Assembly: GCA_002307315.1 (NCBI GenBank)
Contig: DBTZ01000045.1
Span: 1-23,020 of the forward strand
Length of the DNA stretch: 23,020 bases
Reading direction: 5' to 3'
DNA from: Alphaproteobacteria bacterium UBA1303
GTDB taxonomy: Bacteria > Pseudomonadota > Alphaproteobacteria > Micropepsales > Micropepsaceae
In this document: one piece after another, positions 6,820 to 16,324 of the stretch
Numbering within the stretch: the first letter of the stretch is position 1
Layout: the number at the start of each line of letters is the position of its first letter
Notes under the pieces: model-generated
Databases searched by the model: none
The model's input: the letters and a program-made list of their open reading frames with translations, nothing else
What the model was told of the DNA's origin: nothing
Translations under genes and position numbers: made by a program

Positions 6820-8391
6820 ATGGCTCCTCCGGTCGGCGGTTTTTCCCACACCCACTACAGCAAGTTCGACTTGAGAATGGTCGTGCTGTGCTCGATGGCC
6901 GGCGTCTTGATGCAGACGCTGGACAACACCATCGCCAACGTCGCGTTGCCCTATATGCAGGGCAATCTGTCCACCTCGCGCGATCAGATCACCTGGGTGC
7001 TGACCAGCTACATCGTCGCCGCCGCGATCATGACCGCGCCGTCGGGCTGGCTTGCCTCGCGCTTCGGCAAAAAAAAGATCATGGTGCTGGCGATGGCGGG
7101 CTTTACCGTATCGTCGGCCCTGTGCGGCATGGCGATGGGCCTGACCGAGATGGTGATCTTCCGCATGATGCAAGGCGCCTTCGGTGCGGCGCTGGGGCCG
7201 CTGTCGCAGGCGATCATGCTCGATCTCTACCCGGTCGAACAGCGCCCCAAGGCGATGGCGATCTGGGGCATGGGCATCATGCTGGGGCCGATTTTAGGGC
7301 CGACGCTGGGCGGGTTTCTTACCGAATACTATAATTGGCGCTGGTGCTTTTACGTCAACGTGCCGGTCGGCATCGCCGCCACGGTGGGGATGATGTATTT
7401 CTTCCACGACAACCGCCACGACAAGGGATTGAACTTCGATTGGCTCGGGTTTGCCGTGTTGACCCTCGGCGTCGGCGCGCTGCAGCTCCTGCTCGACCGC
7501 GGCACCGACCAGGACTGGTTCTCTTCGGGCGAGATCGTCGCCGAAGCGGTGCTGGCCGGCCTCGGTTTCTATCTGTTCTTCGTGCATATGGTGACCGGCA
7601 AAAACACCTTCATTCCGCGGGCGCTGTTTTCGGATCGCAATTTCATCTCCTCGCTGCTCTTGATGTATCTGGTCAGCGCGGTGCTGCTGGCCAGTCTGGC
7701 TCTGCTGCCGCCGTTTTTGCAGAACATGGCGGGCCGTCCGGTGCTCGGCGTCGGCCTGTTGATGGCGCCGCGCGGCTTCGGCGTGATTGCGGCGATGATC
7801 CTGGTGGGGAAATTCTCCACCCGCACCGATCCGCGCTGGCTGATGACGGCGGGCTCGGCGCTGATGTGCGCCTCGCTGTGGGAAATGTCGCGCTGGACGC
7901 CGTCGATCGGGGCCGGCGAATTCCTCTTCATGACCATCCTACAGGGCTTCGGCATGGGGCTGGTATTCTCGCCGCTCAATCTGGTCGCCTTCGCCACGCT
8001 GCCCGGCAGCTTGCGCAATTCCGGGGCGTCGCTGATGAACCTGTTGCGCAACATCGGCAGCGCCATCGGGGTTTCGGTGACGACCGTTATCTTAAGCAAC
8101 TGCATGCAATCCCTGCATGCCCAACTGGTCAGCCACGCCACCTTCTTCAATCGGGCGCTGGAGACCAACGCCCCCTCGCTGTTCATGAATTTGCACCTGC
8201 CGCTCGGTGCGGCGATATTCGACGGGACCATCCGCATGCGCGCGGCGATCGATGCCTATGCCAACGATTTTCTATTCATGTTTTACGCCGGTCTTTTGAC
8301 CTTCCCGATGATCTGGCTGTTGCGCCGCCCGGCCTATTCGCTTGCGGCGTCCAAACCGGCGGTTCCGGAAGCGATAGAGGTGGCGGAATGA
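6820..8391 (+). CDS. emrB: EmrB-like MFS multidrug efflux transporter (DHA2, 14 TM)
   Basis: This 523 aa proton-driven drug antiporter is in the inner membrane. The first helix carries the DHA2 signature LDNTIANVALPYMQ. Motif A appears as GWLASRFGKKK. Motif C, GPILGPTLGG, is followed by WRWCFYVNVPVG, typical of 14-helix EmrB proteins. Hydrophobic segments run through to about residue 505, and the length matches the family. It follows emrA by 12 bases, and its stop overlaps a possible tetR start (ATGA). With EmrA it should form a pump that expels hydrophobic compounds. The outer-membrane partner is absent from the window. Confidence 0.94.
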   Translation: MAPPVGGFSHTHYSKFDLRMVVLCSMAGVLMQTLDNTIANVALPYMQGNLSTSRDQITWVLTSYIVAAAIMTAPSGWLASRFGKKKIMVLAMAGFTVSSALCGMAMGLTEMVIFRMMQGAFGAALGPLSQAIMLDLYPVEQRPKAMAIWGMGIMLGPILGPTLGGFLTEYYNWRWCFYVNVPVGIAATVGMMYFFHDNRHDKGLNFDWLGFAVLTLGVGALQLLLDRGTDQDWFSSGEIVAEAVLAGLGFYLFFVHMVTGKNTFIPRALFSDRNFISSLLLMYLVSAVLLASLALLPPFLQNMAGRPVLGVGLLMAPRGFGVIAAMILVGKFSTRTDPRWLMTAGSALMCASLWEMSRWTPSIGAGEFLFMTILQGFGMGLVFSPLNLVAFATLPGSLRNSGASLMNLLRNIGSAIGVSVTTVILSNCMQSLHAQLVSHATFFNRALETNAPSLFMNLHLPLGAAIFDGTIRMRAAIDAYANDFLFMFYAGLLTFPMIWLLRRPAYSLAASKPAVPEAIEVAE

Positions 8392-8444
8392 GTGCGGATT
8401 TCGGACCGGCGGCAAAGCCGGCGACGAAGCGAAAGGATGAAGTC

Positions 8445-9023
8445 ATGGATATTCGTCGTCCCTATCATCACGGCGATCTGAAGAATGCGCTGCTCAAATC
8501 GGCGCGCGAGATTCTCGAAGAAGAATCGCTGGCGGCGCTGTCGCTGCGTGCGGTGGCGCGACGCGCCGGGGTCAGCCATGCCGCGCCCTATCGGCATTTT
8601 CCCAATCACGAAGCGCTGCTAGTCGAACTGGCGATCGAAGGTTTTTCTGAACTGCGATCCGAGATCGCGTCGGCGGCGCAGCATCCGGCGGTGGAATCCG
8701 ACCGCATCGCAAACTTGGGCGCGGCCTATATGCGCTTCGTGGCGCGGCGGCCGGCGCTGACCCGGCTGATGTTCGGGCCGCAGCTTCCCAACCGCGACAG
8801 TTTTCCCGCGCTGGCCGAAGCGGCCGATGCGATCGGAACCGAAATTGGCGCGGCGTTGCACGATTCCGCGCTGGGCTTGGCGGTGTGGGCGGCGGTGCAT
8901 GGACTTGCAATGCTGATCCTGGAGAACGTCATCGACCTCGGTCAGCGCCGCTCCGGCCTGGACGTGCTGCCCTCGCGCGCGGAAATTCTACTGCGCAGCC
9001 TGTTTACGGTGAAGCAGGAATAA
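8445..9023 (+). CDS. TetR-family regulator with WHG C-terminal domain
   Basis: The product is 192 aa from the ATG at 8445, preceded by a GAAAGGA ribosome binding site 8 bases away. An ATG at 8388 overlapping the emrB stop gives 211 aa and is the alternative. The N-terminal HTH reads LKNALLKSAREILEEESLAA then LSLRAVARRAGVSHAAPYRH, a typical TetR DNA-binding region with the YRHFPN end. The C-terminal half contains AVWAAVHGLAMLILENV, the hallmark of the WHG ligand-binding domain. It is the last gene of the marR-emrA-emrB operon, so the pump is bracketed by two regulators of different families. Target and ligand are unknown; a role in the pump or in a distant regulon is inferred. Confidence 0.9.
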   Translation: MDIRRPYHHGDLKNALLKSAREILEEESLAALSLRAVARRAGVSHAAPYRHFPNHEALLVELAIEGFSELRSEIASAAQHPAVESDRIANLGAAYMRFVARRPALTRLMFGPQLPNRDSFPALAEAADAIGTEIGAALHDSALGLAVWAAVHGLAMLILENVIDLGQRRSGLDVLPSRAEILLRSLFTVKQE

Positions 9024-9329
9024 GATCGCGTAGATTAGGCCGAAGGCGCTGAGGACGGGCCTCGACCCGTTATCCCATATCGGCAAGAGCGGTGTAGACT
9101 GCCGATTTTGGAAATCTGAACATTTTAAATTGGTCTTGCGCCGTCTTGCGATGTTCCAAGATCCGGTTCTCCTTCCCATCGCGCTATGGCGCAAGACCGG
9201 GGATGTCTGGGGGGAGGGGCCCCGCAAACAGTGCAAACAAAGATCAAGCGGTTGGGGAAATCGTTTTTTTAGGGCACAAGGTATAGTAGGTGCGAAAGCT
9301 TAAAACTCGGCGTTATTCCGTCGTCCGTG
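9024..9329. other. Intergenic region between tetR and divL
   Basis: About 300 non-coding bases lie between convergent genes. They contain a small hairpin ACGGG/CCCGT (about 9055-9070), the large inverted repeat at 9132-9198, an AT-rich stretch with a T run (about 9265-9271) and, at the end, the shared terminator. No coding sequence with credible composition is visible. Confidence 0.6.
9132..9198. repeat. Large nested inverted repeat
   Basis: GGTCTTGCGCC (9132-9142) and GGCGCAAGACC (9188-9198) are perfect 11-base complements. Nested inside, GCGATG (9148-9153) pairs with CATCGC (9177-9182), leaving symmetric 5-base internal loops and a 23-base apical loop. The fold spans 67 bases and has no T tract. 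Size and shape are like the other palindromic elements here, but the sequence differs and there is no CTAG end. Confidence 0.7.
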
Positions 9330-9364
9330 AAAAAGTACACCTTCGCGTAGCGAGGGACTTTTTT
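9330..9364. terminator. Bidirectional rho-independent terminator between tetR and divL
   Basis: AAAAAGT (9330-9336) and ACTTTTT flank the stem CCTTCGC/GCGAGGG with a GTA loop; a 3-base bulge (ACA) lies on the left arm. The plus strand ends in six T residues, and the minus strand ends in ACTTTTT. It can therefore end both the emrAB-tetR transcript and divL, whose stop is 8 bases away. Confidence 0.8.
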
Positions 9365-9372
9365 ACAGCCAA

Positions 9373-11742
9373 CTATTCCGCCGCGGTGGTCGCCGTATCG
9401 CCGGCCGGTGCTGCGACCTCGCCGTAGAGTCGGCGCGGAATGTGGCAGCGCACCTGGGTGCCGCCGGTATCCTCGATCTCCACCCAGCCGTCGTGCAGTT
9501 CGACGAAGCGGTTGACCAGCGCCAAGCCCAATCCGGCGCCGCCGCGCGCGGTGGCGCTGCCCTTGGCGGCGAAGCGCTCGAACACGGTGGCGCGCACTTC
9601 GGGCGGAATGCCGGGGCCGTTGTCCCTGACGGTGAACTGCACGTCTTCGTCTTCAATCCGTCCGCTGAGCGTGATGATGCCGCCGCGCTGGGTGTATTTG
9701 AAGGCGTTGGACAAGAGGTTGTAGAGCACCTGGCTGAGGCGCCGCTCGTCGCCGACGAATTCGCACGGTGTCTTCGGCATTTCGACTTCGAGCGTCAGTC
9801 CGGCCTTGCCCGCCCAGTCGCGGCCGTAGGCGGCGATTTCGGTGAGGAACTGAACCATCTCGATGCGTTTCAGTTCCAGCCGCATCGCGCCGGATTCGAC
9901 CAGCGCCAGATCGAGAATGTCGTTGACCAGATTCTTCAGCGTGTTCGAGCCTTCGACGATCGCCTGCACGTATTCGCGCTGACGTTGGTTGAGCACGCCG
10001 GGCATCTCGGTCGACAGATGTTCGGCGAAACCGAGGATGGTGTTGAGCGGCGTGCGCAGCTCGTAGGAGACGTGCTTGATGAAGTCGGATTTCAGCCGGT
10101 CGGCGTCTTCCATCACCTCGGCGCGTTCGCGCAGCATGGTTTCGATCCGCGAGCGGTCGGTAACGTCGGCGAAGGTGACTAGCGTGGCGCCGTCGGGCAG
10201 CGGCGACAGCGTCGGCGACAGCAGCAAGCCGTCGTTGCGCTCGACCCCGCCGAGGTTCTGCGCCGCTCGCGTTTCCGAGACGACGTTGCGGATCAGGCTG
10301 TTCCACATCTCCTCGACGCCGAAGCGGACGGCGCAGGCGCCGGCGATGGCGTTGACGTGCGGCTCGCCCTCCAGGGTTTTGGCATCGAGGCTCCAGATCC
10401 CGGCGAAGGCGGCGTTGTGCAGCTTCAACCTTCCGTCGGGGCCGAACACCGCCACGCCCTCGCGCAGGGTGTTGAGGGTGGCCGTCTGCACCTTGATCAA
10501 GGTCTTGAACGAGCTTTCCAGCGCCATGTGCTCGGTGACGTCCTCGAACAGGAAGGTCAGCCCGCCGAGCGGATGCGGCTGCGCCACCACGCGAAGCGTC
10601 TTGCCGCTGGGCAGATGCCAGAGTTCCTCGTTCGATTGGTCGCGGGCGATGGCGTAGAGTTGCAAATGTTCGTTGCGCCAACTCTTGTAGTCGCGCTGTT
10701 CGGGCAGTTTGCCTTCGTCGCGCAGACGGTCGAGCAGTTCGCCGTCGCCCGGGCGCTGGCCGAGCCAGGATTCGTTTAAATTCCACAGCCGCACGAAGGC
10801 CCGGTTGTAGAAGTTGAGCTTCTGGTCCTTGTCGAAAATCGCCACCGCCGTCGCCAGCTTGTCGAGCGTGTCGGTGTGCGCTTCGATGTGCCGTTGCAGC
10901 ATGGCCTCGCTGGCCGCCACGTCGGTCACGTCGCCCGCGGCGCCGACCACGCCCCAGTCGAACGGGGTTTCGTCGATGGCGAAGGTGCGGCGGGTACCGG
11001 CGGCAATGGCAACGCGCTTGGCTTGCTGCGGCCGGTTTTCGCTCTGCGCCGCGGCGGCAAGGTCGCGTTCGCTGCGTTCCAGCGCCGCCTGTTCGCGCCG
11101 CACCGTGTCAAGATCGGCGGCGCCGACCGCGGCAAGAAACGCGCGATTGCCCCACACCAGCGACAGAGTGCGGTCGCGCAGCCAGACAGGAATCGGCAAG
11201 GCATCGAGAATGGCGCTGAAATCCGTCGCCGATCCTTGGCCGGCGCTTTCCGGTTCCAGCCATACCGCCGCCATGCCGCCCACCGCCCGGCCGCGCACCC
11301 GCAACCGGCGCCCTTGGGCGTCGTGGACGGATTTCTCGAACGCGGCGCCCTGTTCGCTCAAATCGTCGAGGGCTTGCGACAGGTCGGTGGCCTCGGCTCC
11401 TTTGAGGCAGGAATCGAGCAGGTTTTCCGCGCCGCCGAACGAGAACGGACCGCGTCCGTCGCGTCCCCACACGACCAACGCTTCGCGGCTGGCGCCGAGC
11501 AGTGCATCGCGCTCGCCGACCCGGGCACAGGTGCGCGACCAGATGCGGCGCATGTGCCGCTTGAGGCGCATCAGATCGCGCCGTTGGGCCAACGCCCACA
11601 CCGCCGCGAAGACCGCCAGCGCCACCGCCCCTGCCGCTACGGCAAACGCCGCCGTTTCGGCCGGCAGGTCGGGCGGACCTGCGGCGAAAACTGGACGGAC
11701 GGTAAGGATAAGCGCAGTCAGCGCGGCCGTTCCGCCACGCAT
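9373..11742 (-). CDS. divL: DivL-like multi-PAS pseudo-histidine kinase (Tyr at phospho-site)
   Basis: The product is 789 aa from the ATG at 11742. In-frame ATGs at 11787 and 11841 would lengthen it; the chosen start opens a hydrophobic N-terminus. Two hydrophobic stretches in residues 1-50 anchor it. Several PAS-like domains follow (near 80-140, 180-235, 310-400 and 435-545; for example LATAVAIFDKDQKLNFYNRA and REGVAVFGPDGRLKLHNAAF). The dimerisation H-box reads HVSYELRTPLN, where Tyr560 (TAC at 10065-10063) replaces the usual phospho-acceptor His. The ATPase domain is intact: N-box NLLSNAFKYT, G1 DNGPGIP, F-box VFERF and G2 GGAGLGLAL. Replacement of His by Tyr with a preserved ATPase is diagnostic of DivL, which in Caulobacter binds phospho-DivK and controls CckA and hence CtrA. 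Orthology is inferred from this residue and the PAS layout. Confidence 0.85.
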   Translation of the reverse strand: MRGGTAALTALILTVRPVFAAGPPDLPAETAAFAVAAGAVALAVFAAVWALAQRRDLMRLKRHMRRIWSRTCARVGERDALLGASREALVVWGRDGRGPFSFGGAENLLDSCLKGAEATDLSQALDDLSEQGAAFEKSVHDAQGRRLRVRGRAVGGMAAVWLEPESAGQGSATDFSAILDALPIPVWLRDRTLSLVWGNRAFLAAVGAADLDTVRREQAALERSERDLAAAAQSENRPQQAKRVAIAAGTRRTFAIDETPFDWGVVGAAGDVTDVAASEAMLQRHIEAHTDTLDKLATAVAIFDKDQKLNFYNRAFVRLWNLNESWLGQRPGDGELLDRLRDEGKLPEQRDYKSWRNEHLQLYAIARDQSNEELWHLPSGKTLRVVAQPHPLGGLTFLFEDVTEHMALESSFKTLIKVQTATLNTLREGVAVFGPDGRLKLHNAAFAGIWSLDAKTLEGEPHVNAIAGACAVRFGVEEMWNSLIRNVVSETRAAQNLGGVERNDGLLLSPTLSPLPDGATLVTFADVTDRSRIETMLRERAEVMEDADRLKSDFIKHVSYELRTPLNTILGFAEHLSTEMPGVLNQRQREYVQAIVEGSNTLKNLVNDILDLALVESGAMRLELKRIEMVQFLTEIAAYGRDWAGKAGLTLEVEMPKTPCEFVGDERRLSQVLYNLLSNAFKYTQRGGIITLSGRIEDEDVQFTVRDNGPGIPPEVRATVFERFAAKGSATARGGAGLGLALVNRFVELHDGWVEIEDTGGTQVRCHIPRRLYGEVAAPAGDTATTAAE

Positions 11743-11855
11743 CGTCCCGCAACCAACCCTCACATCCGGGTTATTGTTCTGTCCCATTTTGGGACGCACC
11801 CCGGCTATCCTTGACGATTCGCGCCCCATGCAGCGAATCATTTCATTGAATCAAG

Positions 11856-11883
11856 ATGATACGGTCGTTAACGCTAAGCGCAA
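11856..11883 (-). promoter_or_regulatory. Possible sigma-70 promoter of divL
   Basis: On the minus strand, TTGCGC (11883-11878) and TATCAT (11861-11856) are separated by 16 bases. The predicted start of transcription would be near 11848, which leaves a normal leader for the ATG at 11787 or 11742 but almost none for 11841. This is by eye only, with no other support. Confidence 0.35.
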
Positions 11884-12024
11884 GAGAATGTAGTTAAAAA
11901 AGTGTAAAAACCTAAGTGTTGGGTGTCCGGCTAGAAATTGAGGCGGTGATAAATATTGGGTCAAATCGAACGGCGGCTCCAGCGGACGCTTGTGGCGCAG
12001 CGAGACGGCGGCTAATCCAACGCC

Positions 12025-13077
12025 ATGAAAGTGGATGAATTCGACTTCGTGTTGCCCGAGGACCGTATCGCGCTCAGGCCCGCCAACCCTCGCGACAGCG
12101 CGCGGCTTTTGGTGGTGCGGCCGGGCGTACCGTTCGAGCACGCAAGGGTAAGCGATCTGCCGGGGTATTTGCGGGCGGGCGATGCCTTGGTGGTCAACGA
12201 CACCAAGGTGATAGCCGCGCGCCTTGGCGGACGGCGGTTGCCCCGTCCCGGTTTCGGCGGCGACGGGGCCAGGATCGAAGCTACCCTGATCCGCCGGCTG
12301 GCGTCAGACCGCTTCGCCGCCCTAGTCAAGCCGGCCAAACGGCTGGCGGCGGGCGACAGCTTGGTGCTGGGGCGCACCATCGCCGCAAAGGTTGTGGCCA
12401 TGCGCGGCGGCGGCGAGATCGAAATCGGTTTCGAATTAAGCGGGCCTTTGCTCGATGCCGCCATCGCCGCCGAGGGGGCGATGCCGTTGCCGCCCTATAT
12501 CGCCGGCAAACGCAAACCCGACGATGCCGACCGCGCCGACTATCAGACCGTCTATGCCGCCCATGAAGGGGCGGTGGCGGCGCCCACCGCCGGCCTGCAT
12601 TTCACCGATGCGCTGTTCGGCAAACTCGCCGCCGAAGGCGTAATGCGCGAGTCGGTAACGCTGCATGTCGGCGCGGGAACCTTTCTGCCGGTCGCGGTCG
12701 CCGATACCGCCCAGCACAAGATGCATTCGGAATGGGCGCAGATCGACGCCGATACCGCGGCGCGGCTGAACCGTGCGCGGGCCGCAGGCGGGCGGATCGT
12801 CGCCGTGGGCACCACCTCGTTGCGCACGCTGGAAAGCGCCGCCGACGAAAACGGCATCCGCCCGTTCGCAGGCGAGACCGACATTTTCATCACTCCCGGT
12901 TATCGCTTCAAGGCGGTCGATGTTTTGTTGACCAACTTCCATCTGCCGCGTTCGACCTTGTTCATGCTGGTCTCGGCGTTCTGCGGGTTGGACAGTATGC
13001 AAGCCGCCTATGCCGAGGCGATCGAAAAGGGCTATCGCTTCTATTCTTACGGCGATGCCTGTCTGCTGTTTAGATGA
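12025..13077 (+). CDS. queA: S-adenosylmethionine:tRNA ribosyltransferase-isomerase
   Basis: This 350 aa cytoplasmic enzyme transfers and isomerises the ribosyl moiety of SAM onto preQ1-modified tRNA to form epoxyqueuosine. The conserved N-terminus DEFDFVLPEDRIALRPA, the GDALVVNDTKVIAARL block, the HEGAVAAPTAGLHFT signature, LHVGAGTFLPV, and the C-terminal NFHLPRSTLFMLVSAFCG and YSYGDACLL motifs are all present. Length is normal. Tgt, which acts one step earlier, starts 6 bases after the stop, so the pair forms a queuosine operon. The 180 bases upstream hold an AT-rich segment that could carry the promoter. Confidence 0.97.
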   Translation: MKVDEFDFVLPEDRIALRPANPRDSARLLVVRPGVPFEHARVSDLPGYLRAGDALVVNDTKVIAARLGGRRLPRPGFGGDGARIEATLIRRLASDRFAALVKPAKRLAAGDSLVLGRTIAAKVVAMRGGGEIEIGFELSGPLLDAAIAAEGAMPLPPYIAGKRKPDDADRADYQTVYAAHEGAVAAPTAGLHFTDALFGKLAAEGVMRESVTLHVGAGTFLPVAVADTAQHKMHSEWAQIDADTAARLNRARAAGGRIVAVGTTSLRTLESAADENGIRPFAGETDIFITPGYRFKAVDVLLTNFHLPRSTLFMLVSAFCGLDSMQAAYAEAIEKGYRFYSYGDACLLFR

Positions 13078-13083
13078 GGATGT

Positions 13084-14214
13084 ATGACCGCGTTTAAGCT
13101 CGACATTGCCGCGACCGACGGGCCAGCCCGCACCGGGATCATCCACACCGACCGCGGGAAAATCCGTACGCCCGCCTTCATGCCGGTGGGCACCGCCGGC
13201 ACGGTGAAGGCGATGCTGCCCGAGAACGTCGCCGAGACCGGCGCCGATATCATCCTCGGCAATACCTATCATTTGATGCTGCGCCCCGGCGCCGAACGGG
13301 TGGCGCGGCTCGGTGGCCTGCACACATTCTGCGGCTGGCCGGGGCCGATCCTCACCGATTCCGGCGGCTTTCAGGTGATGAGCTTGGCGAATTTGCGCAA
13401 GATCGACGAAGACGGCGTGCGCTTTCGCTCGCATATCGACGGCGCCGAAGAGTTTCTTTCGCCGGAACGGGCGATGGAGATTCAGCGCCTCCTGGGTTCC
13501 ACCATTCAGATGGTGCTCGACGAATGTCCCAAGCTGCCGGCCGACGAGGCGACCATCGAAAAGTCGCTGGCGCTATCGATGCGCTGGGCCAGGCGGTCGA
13601 AGATTGCGTTCGGCGATCAGCCGGGGCACGCCTGCTTCGGCATCGTGCAGGGCGGCACGTACCCGCATCTTCGCGCGCGTTCGGCCGGCGAACTCACCGA
13701 GATCGGCTTCGACGGCTATGCGGTCGGAGGCTTGGCGGTGGGCGAGCCGCAAAGCGAGATGTTCGACACGCTGGAGGCCACCGTGCCGCATCTTCCCGCC
13801 GGCCGGCCGCGCTATCTGATGGGGGTGGGCAAGCCCGACGACATCGTGGGCGCGGTGTTGCGCGGCATCGATATGTTCGATTGCGTGCTGCCGACCCGCT
13901 CGGGCCGCAACGGCCAGGCCTTCGGCTGGGACGGGCCGATGAATTTGCGCAACGCCAAATATGCCGAAGACACCGGCCCGCTGATCGAGGGCTGCCGCTG
14001 CCCGGCCTGCCGGAAGTTTTCGCGCGCTTATCTGCATCACACCGTCAAGGCCAACGAGATCATCGCCTCGATGCTGCTCACCTGGCACAATCTGACCTTC
14101 TTCCAGGATGTGATGGCGGCCATGCGGTCCGCCATATCCGAAGGCCGCCTGAACGCCTTCGCCGATGCCTTCTTTGCGCGCTATCCCAAGCGCAGCGAGG
14201 ACGCAACGCCGTAG
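13084..14214 (+). CDS. tgt: tRNA-guanine transglycosylase (bacterial type)
   Basis: This 376 aa enzyme exchanges guanine 34 of GUN-anticodon tRNAs for preQ1. Visible motifs are RTPAFMPVGTAGTVKAM, the ILTDSGGFQVMSL substrate pocket, GIVQGG, the GGLAVGE loop and the nucleophile Asp in MFDCVLPTRSGRNG. The zinc site is CRCPAC followed by a downstream His (RAYLHH). A GAGGA ribosome binding site lies at 13076-13080, overlapping the queA stop. Length and ends are those of the family. An 89-base piece of this gene (13921-14009) recurs downstream at 14372-14460. Confidence 0.97.
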   Translation: MTAFKLDIAATDGPARTGIIHTDRGKIRTPAFMPVGTAGTVKAMLPENVAETGADIILGNTYHLMLRPGAERVARLGGLHTFCGWPGPILTDSGGFQVMSLANLRKIDEDGVRFRSHIDGAEEFLSPERAMEIQRLLGSTIQMVLDECPKLPADEATIEKSLALSMRWARRSKIAFGDQPGHACFGIVQGGTYPHLRARSAGELTEIGFDGYAVGGLAVGEPQSEMFDTLEATVPHLPAGRPRYLMGVGKPDDIVGAVLRGIDMFDCVLPTRSGRNGQAFGWDGPMNLRNAKYAEDTGPLIEGCRCPACRKFSRAYLHHTVKANEIIASMLLTWHNLTFFQDVMAAMRSAISEGRLNAFADAFFARYPKRSEDATP

Positions 14215-14221
14215 ACGTCTG

Positions 14222-14232
14222 CCCCCCCCCCC
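14222..14232 (+). repeat. Homopolymer tract of 11 C
   Basis: Eleven consecutive C residues lie 7 bases after the tgt stop codon and 3 bases before palindromic element copy C. Such tracts are prone to slippage in cells and to sequencing error, so the exact length is uncertain. It lies outside any reading frame I accept. Confidence 0.9.
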
Positions 14233-14235
14233 GCG

Positions 14236-14313
14236 CTAGTGGAGCGAATTTGACGTTTGAATCCCGTCCGCCGCCCTCTCGTGTTCAAACGTCAAATTCA
14301 AAAACTCCACTAG
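14236..14313. repeat. CTAG-ended palindromic element, copy C
   Basis: This 78-base element has an outer stem CTAGTGGA/TCCACTAG (14236-14243 and 14306-14313) and a perfect 16-base-pair inner stem GAATTTGACGTTTGAA/TTCAAACGTCAAATTC (14246-14261 and 14284-14299). Between them are unequal unpaired stretches of 2 and 6 bases, and the apical loop is 22 bases. Its architecture equals copies A and B although most arm bases differ. It lies between tgt and the tgt fragment. Confidence 0.85.
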
Positions 14314-14323
14314 AAACATAAAG

Positions 14324-14461
14324 ATGCAAATGTCGGAATTGAACCACGAGTTGATCGGCGTGGCCACGGGGTTCGGCTGGGACGGGCCGCAGAATTTGCG
14401 CAACGCCAACCATACCGAAGACATCGGCCCGCCGATCAAGGGCTGCCGCTGTCCGGCCTGA
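14324..14461 (+). pseudogene. Duplicated fragment of tgt (3' region)
   Basis: Bases 14372-14460 align without gaps to tgt 13921-14009 with 80 of 89 identities. The open frame from the ATG at 14324 gives 45 aa, ending FGWDGPQNLRNAN...GCRCPA and stopping just inside the zinc motif. Eight of the nine differences change the amino acid (for example Met to Gln, Tyr to His, Leu to Pro), which points to neutral decay rather than selection. The first 16 residues have no similarity to Tgt. A functional 45 aa peptide is possible but unlikely. It sits 10 bases after palindromic copy C and converges on glmS. Confidence 0.75.
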
Positions 14462-14493
14462 CCGGGACCTGGGTTCCATGCGGTTCGGCCGGG

Positions 14494-16323
<1,830 letters not shown>

Positions 16324-16324
16324 A

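Noticed and set aside
11866..11896. A CtrA box upstream of divL
   Set aside because: TTAA occurs twice but the spacing is far from the 7 bases of the TTAA-N7-TTAA consensus.
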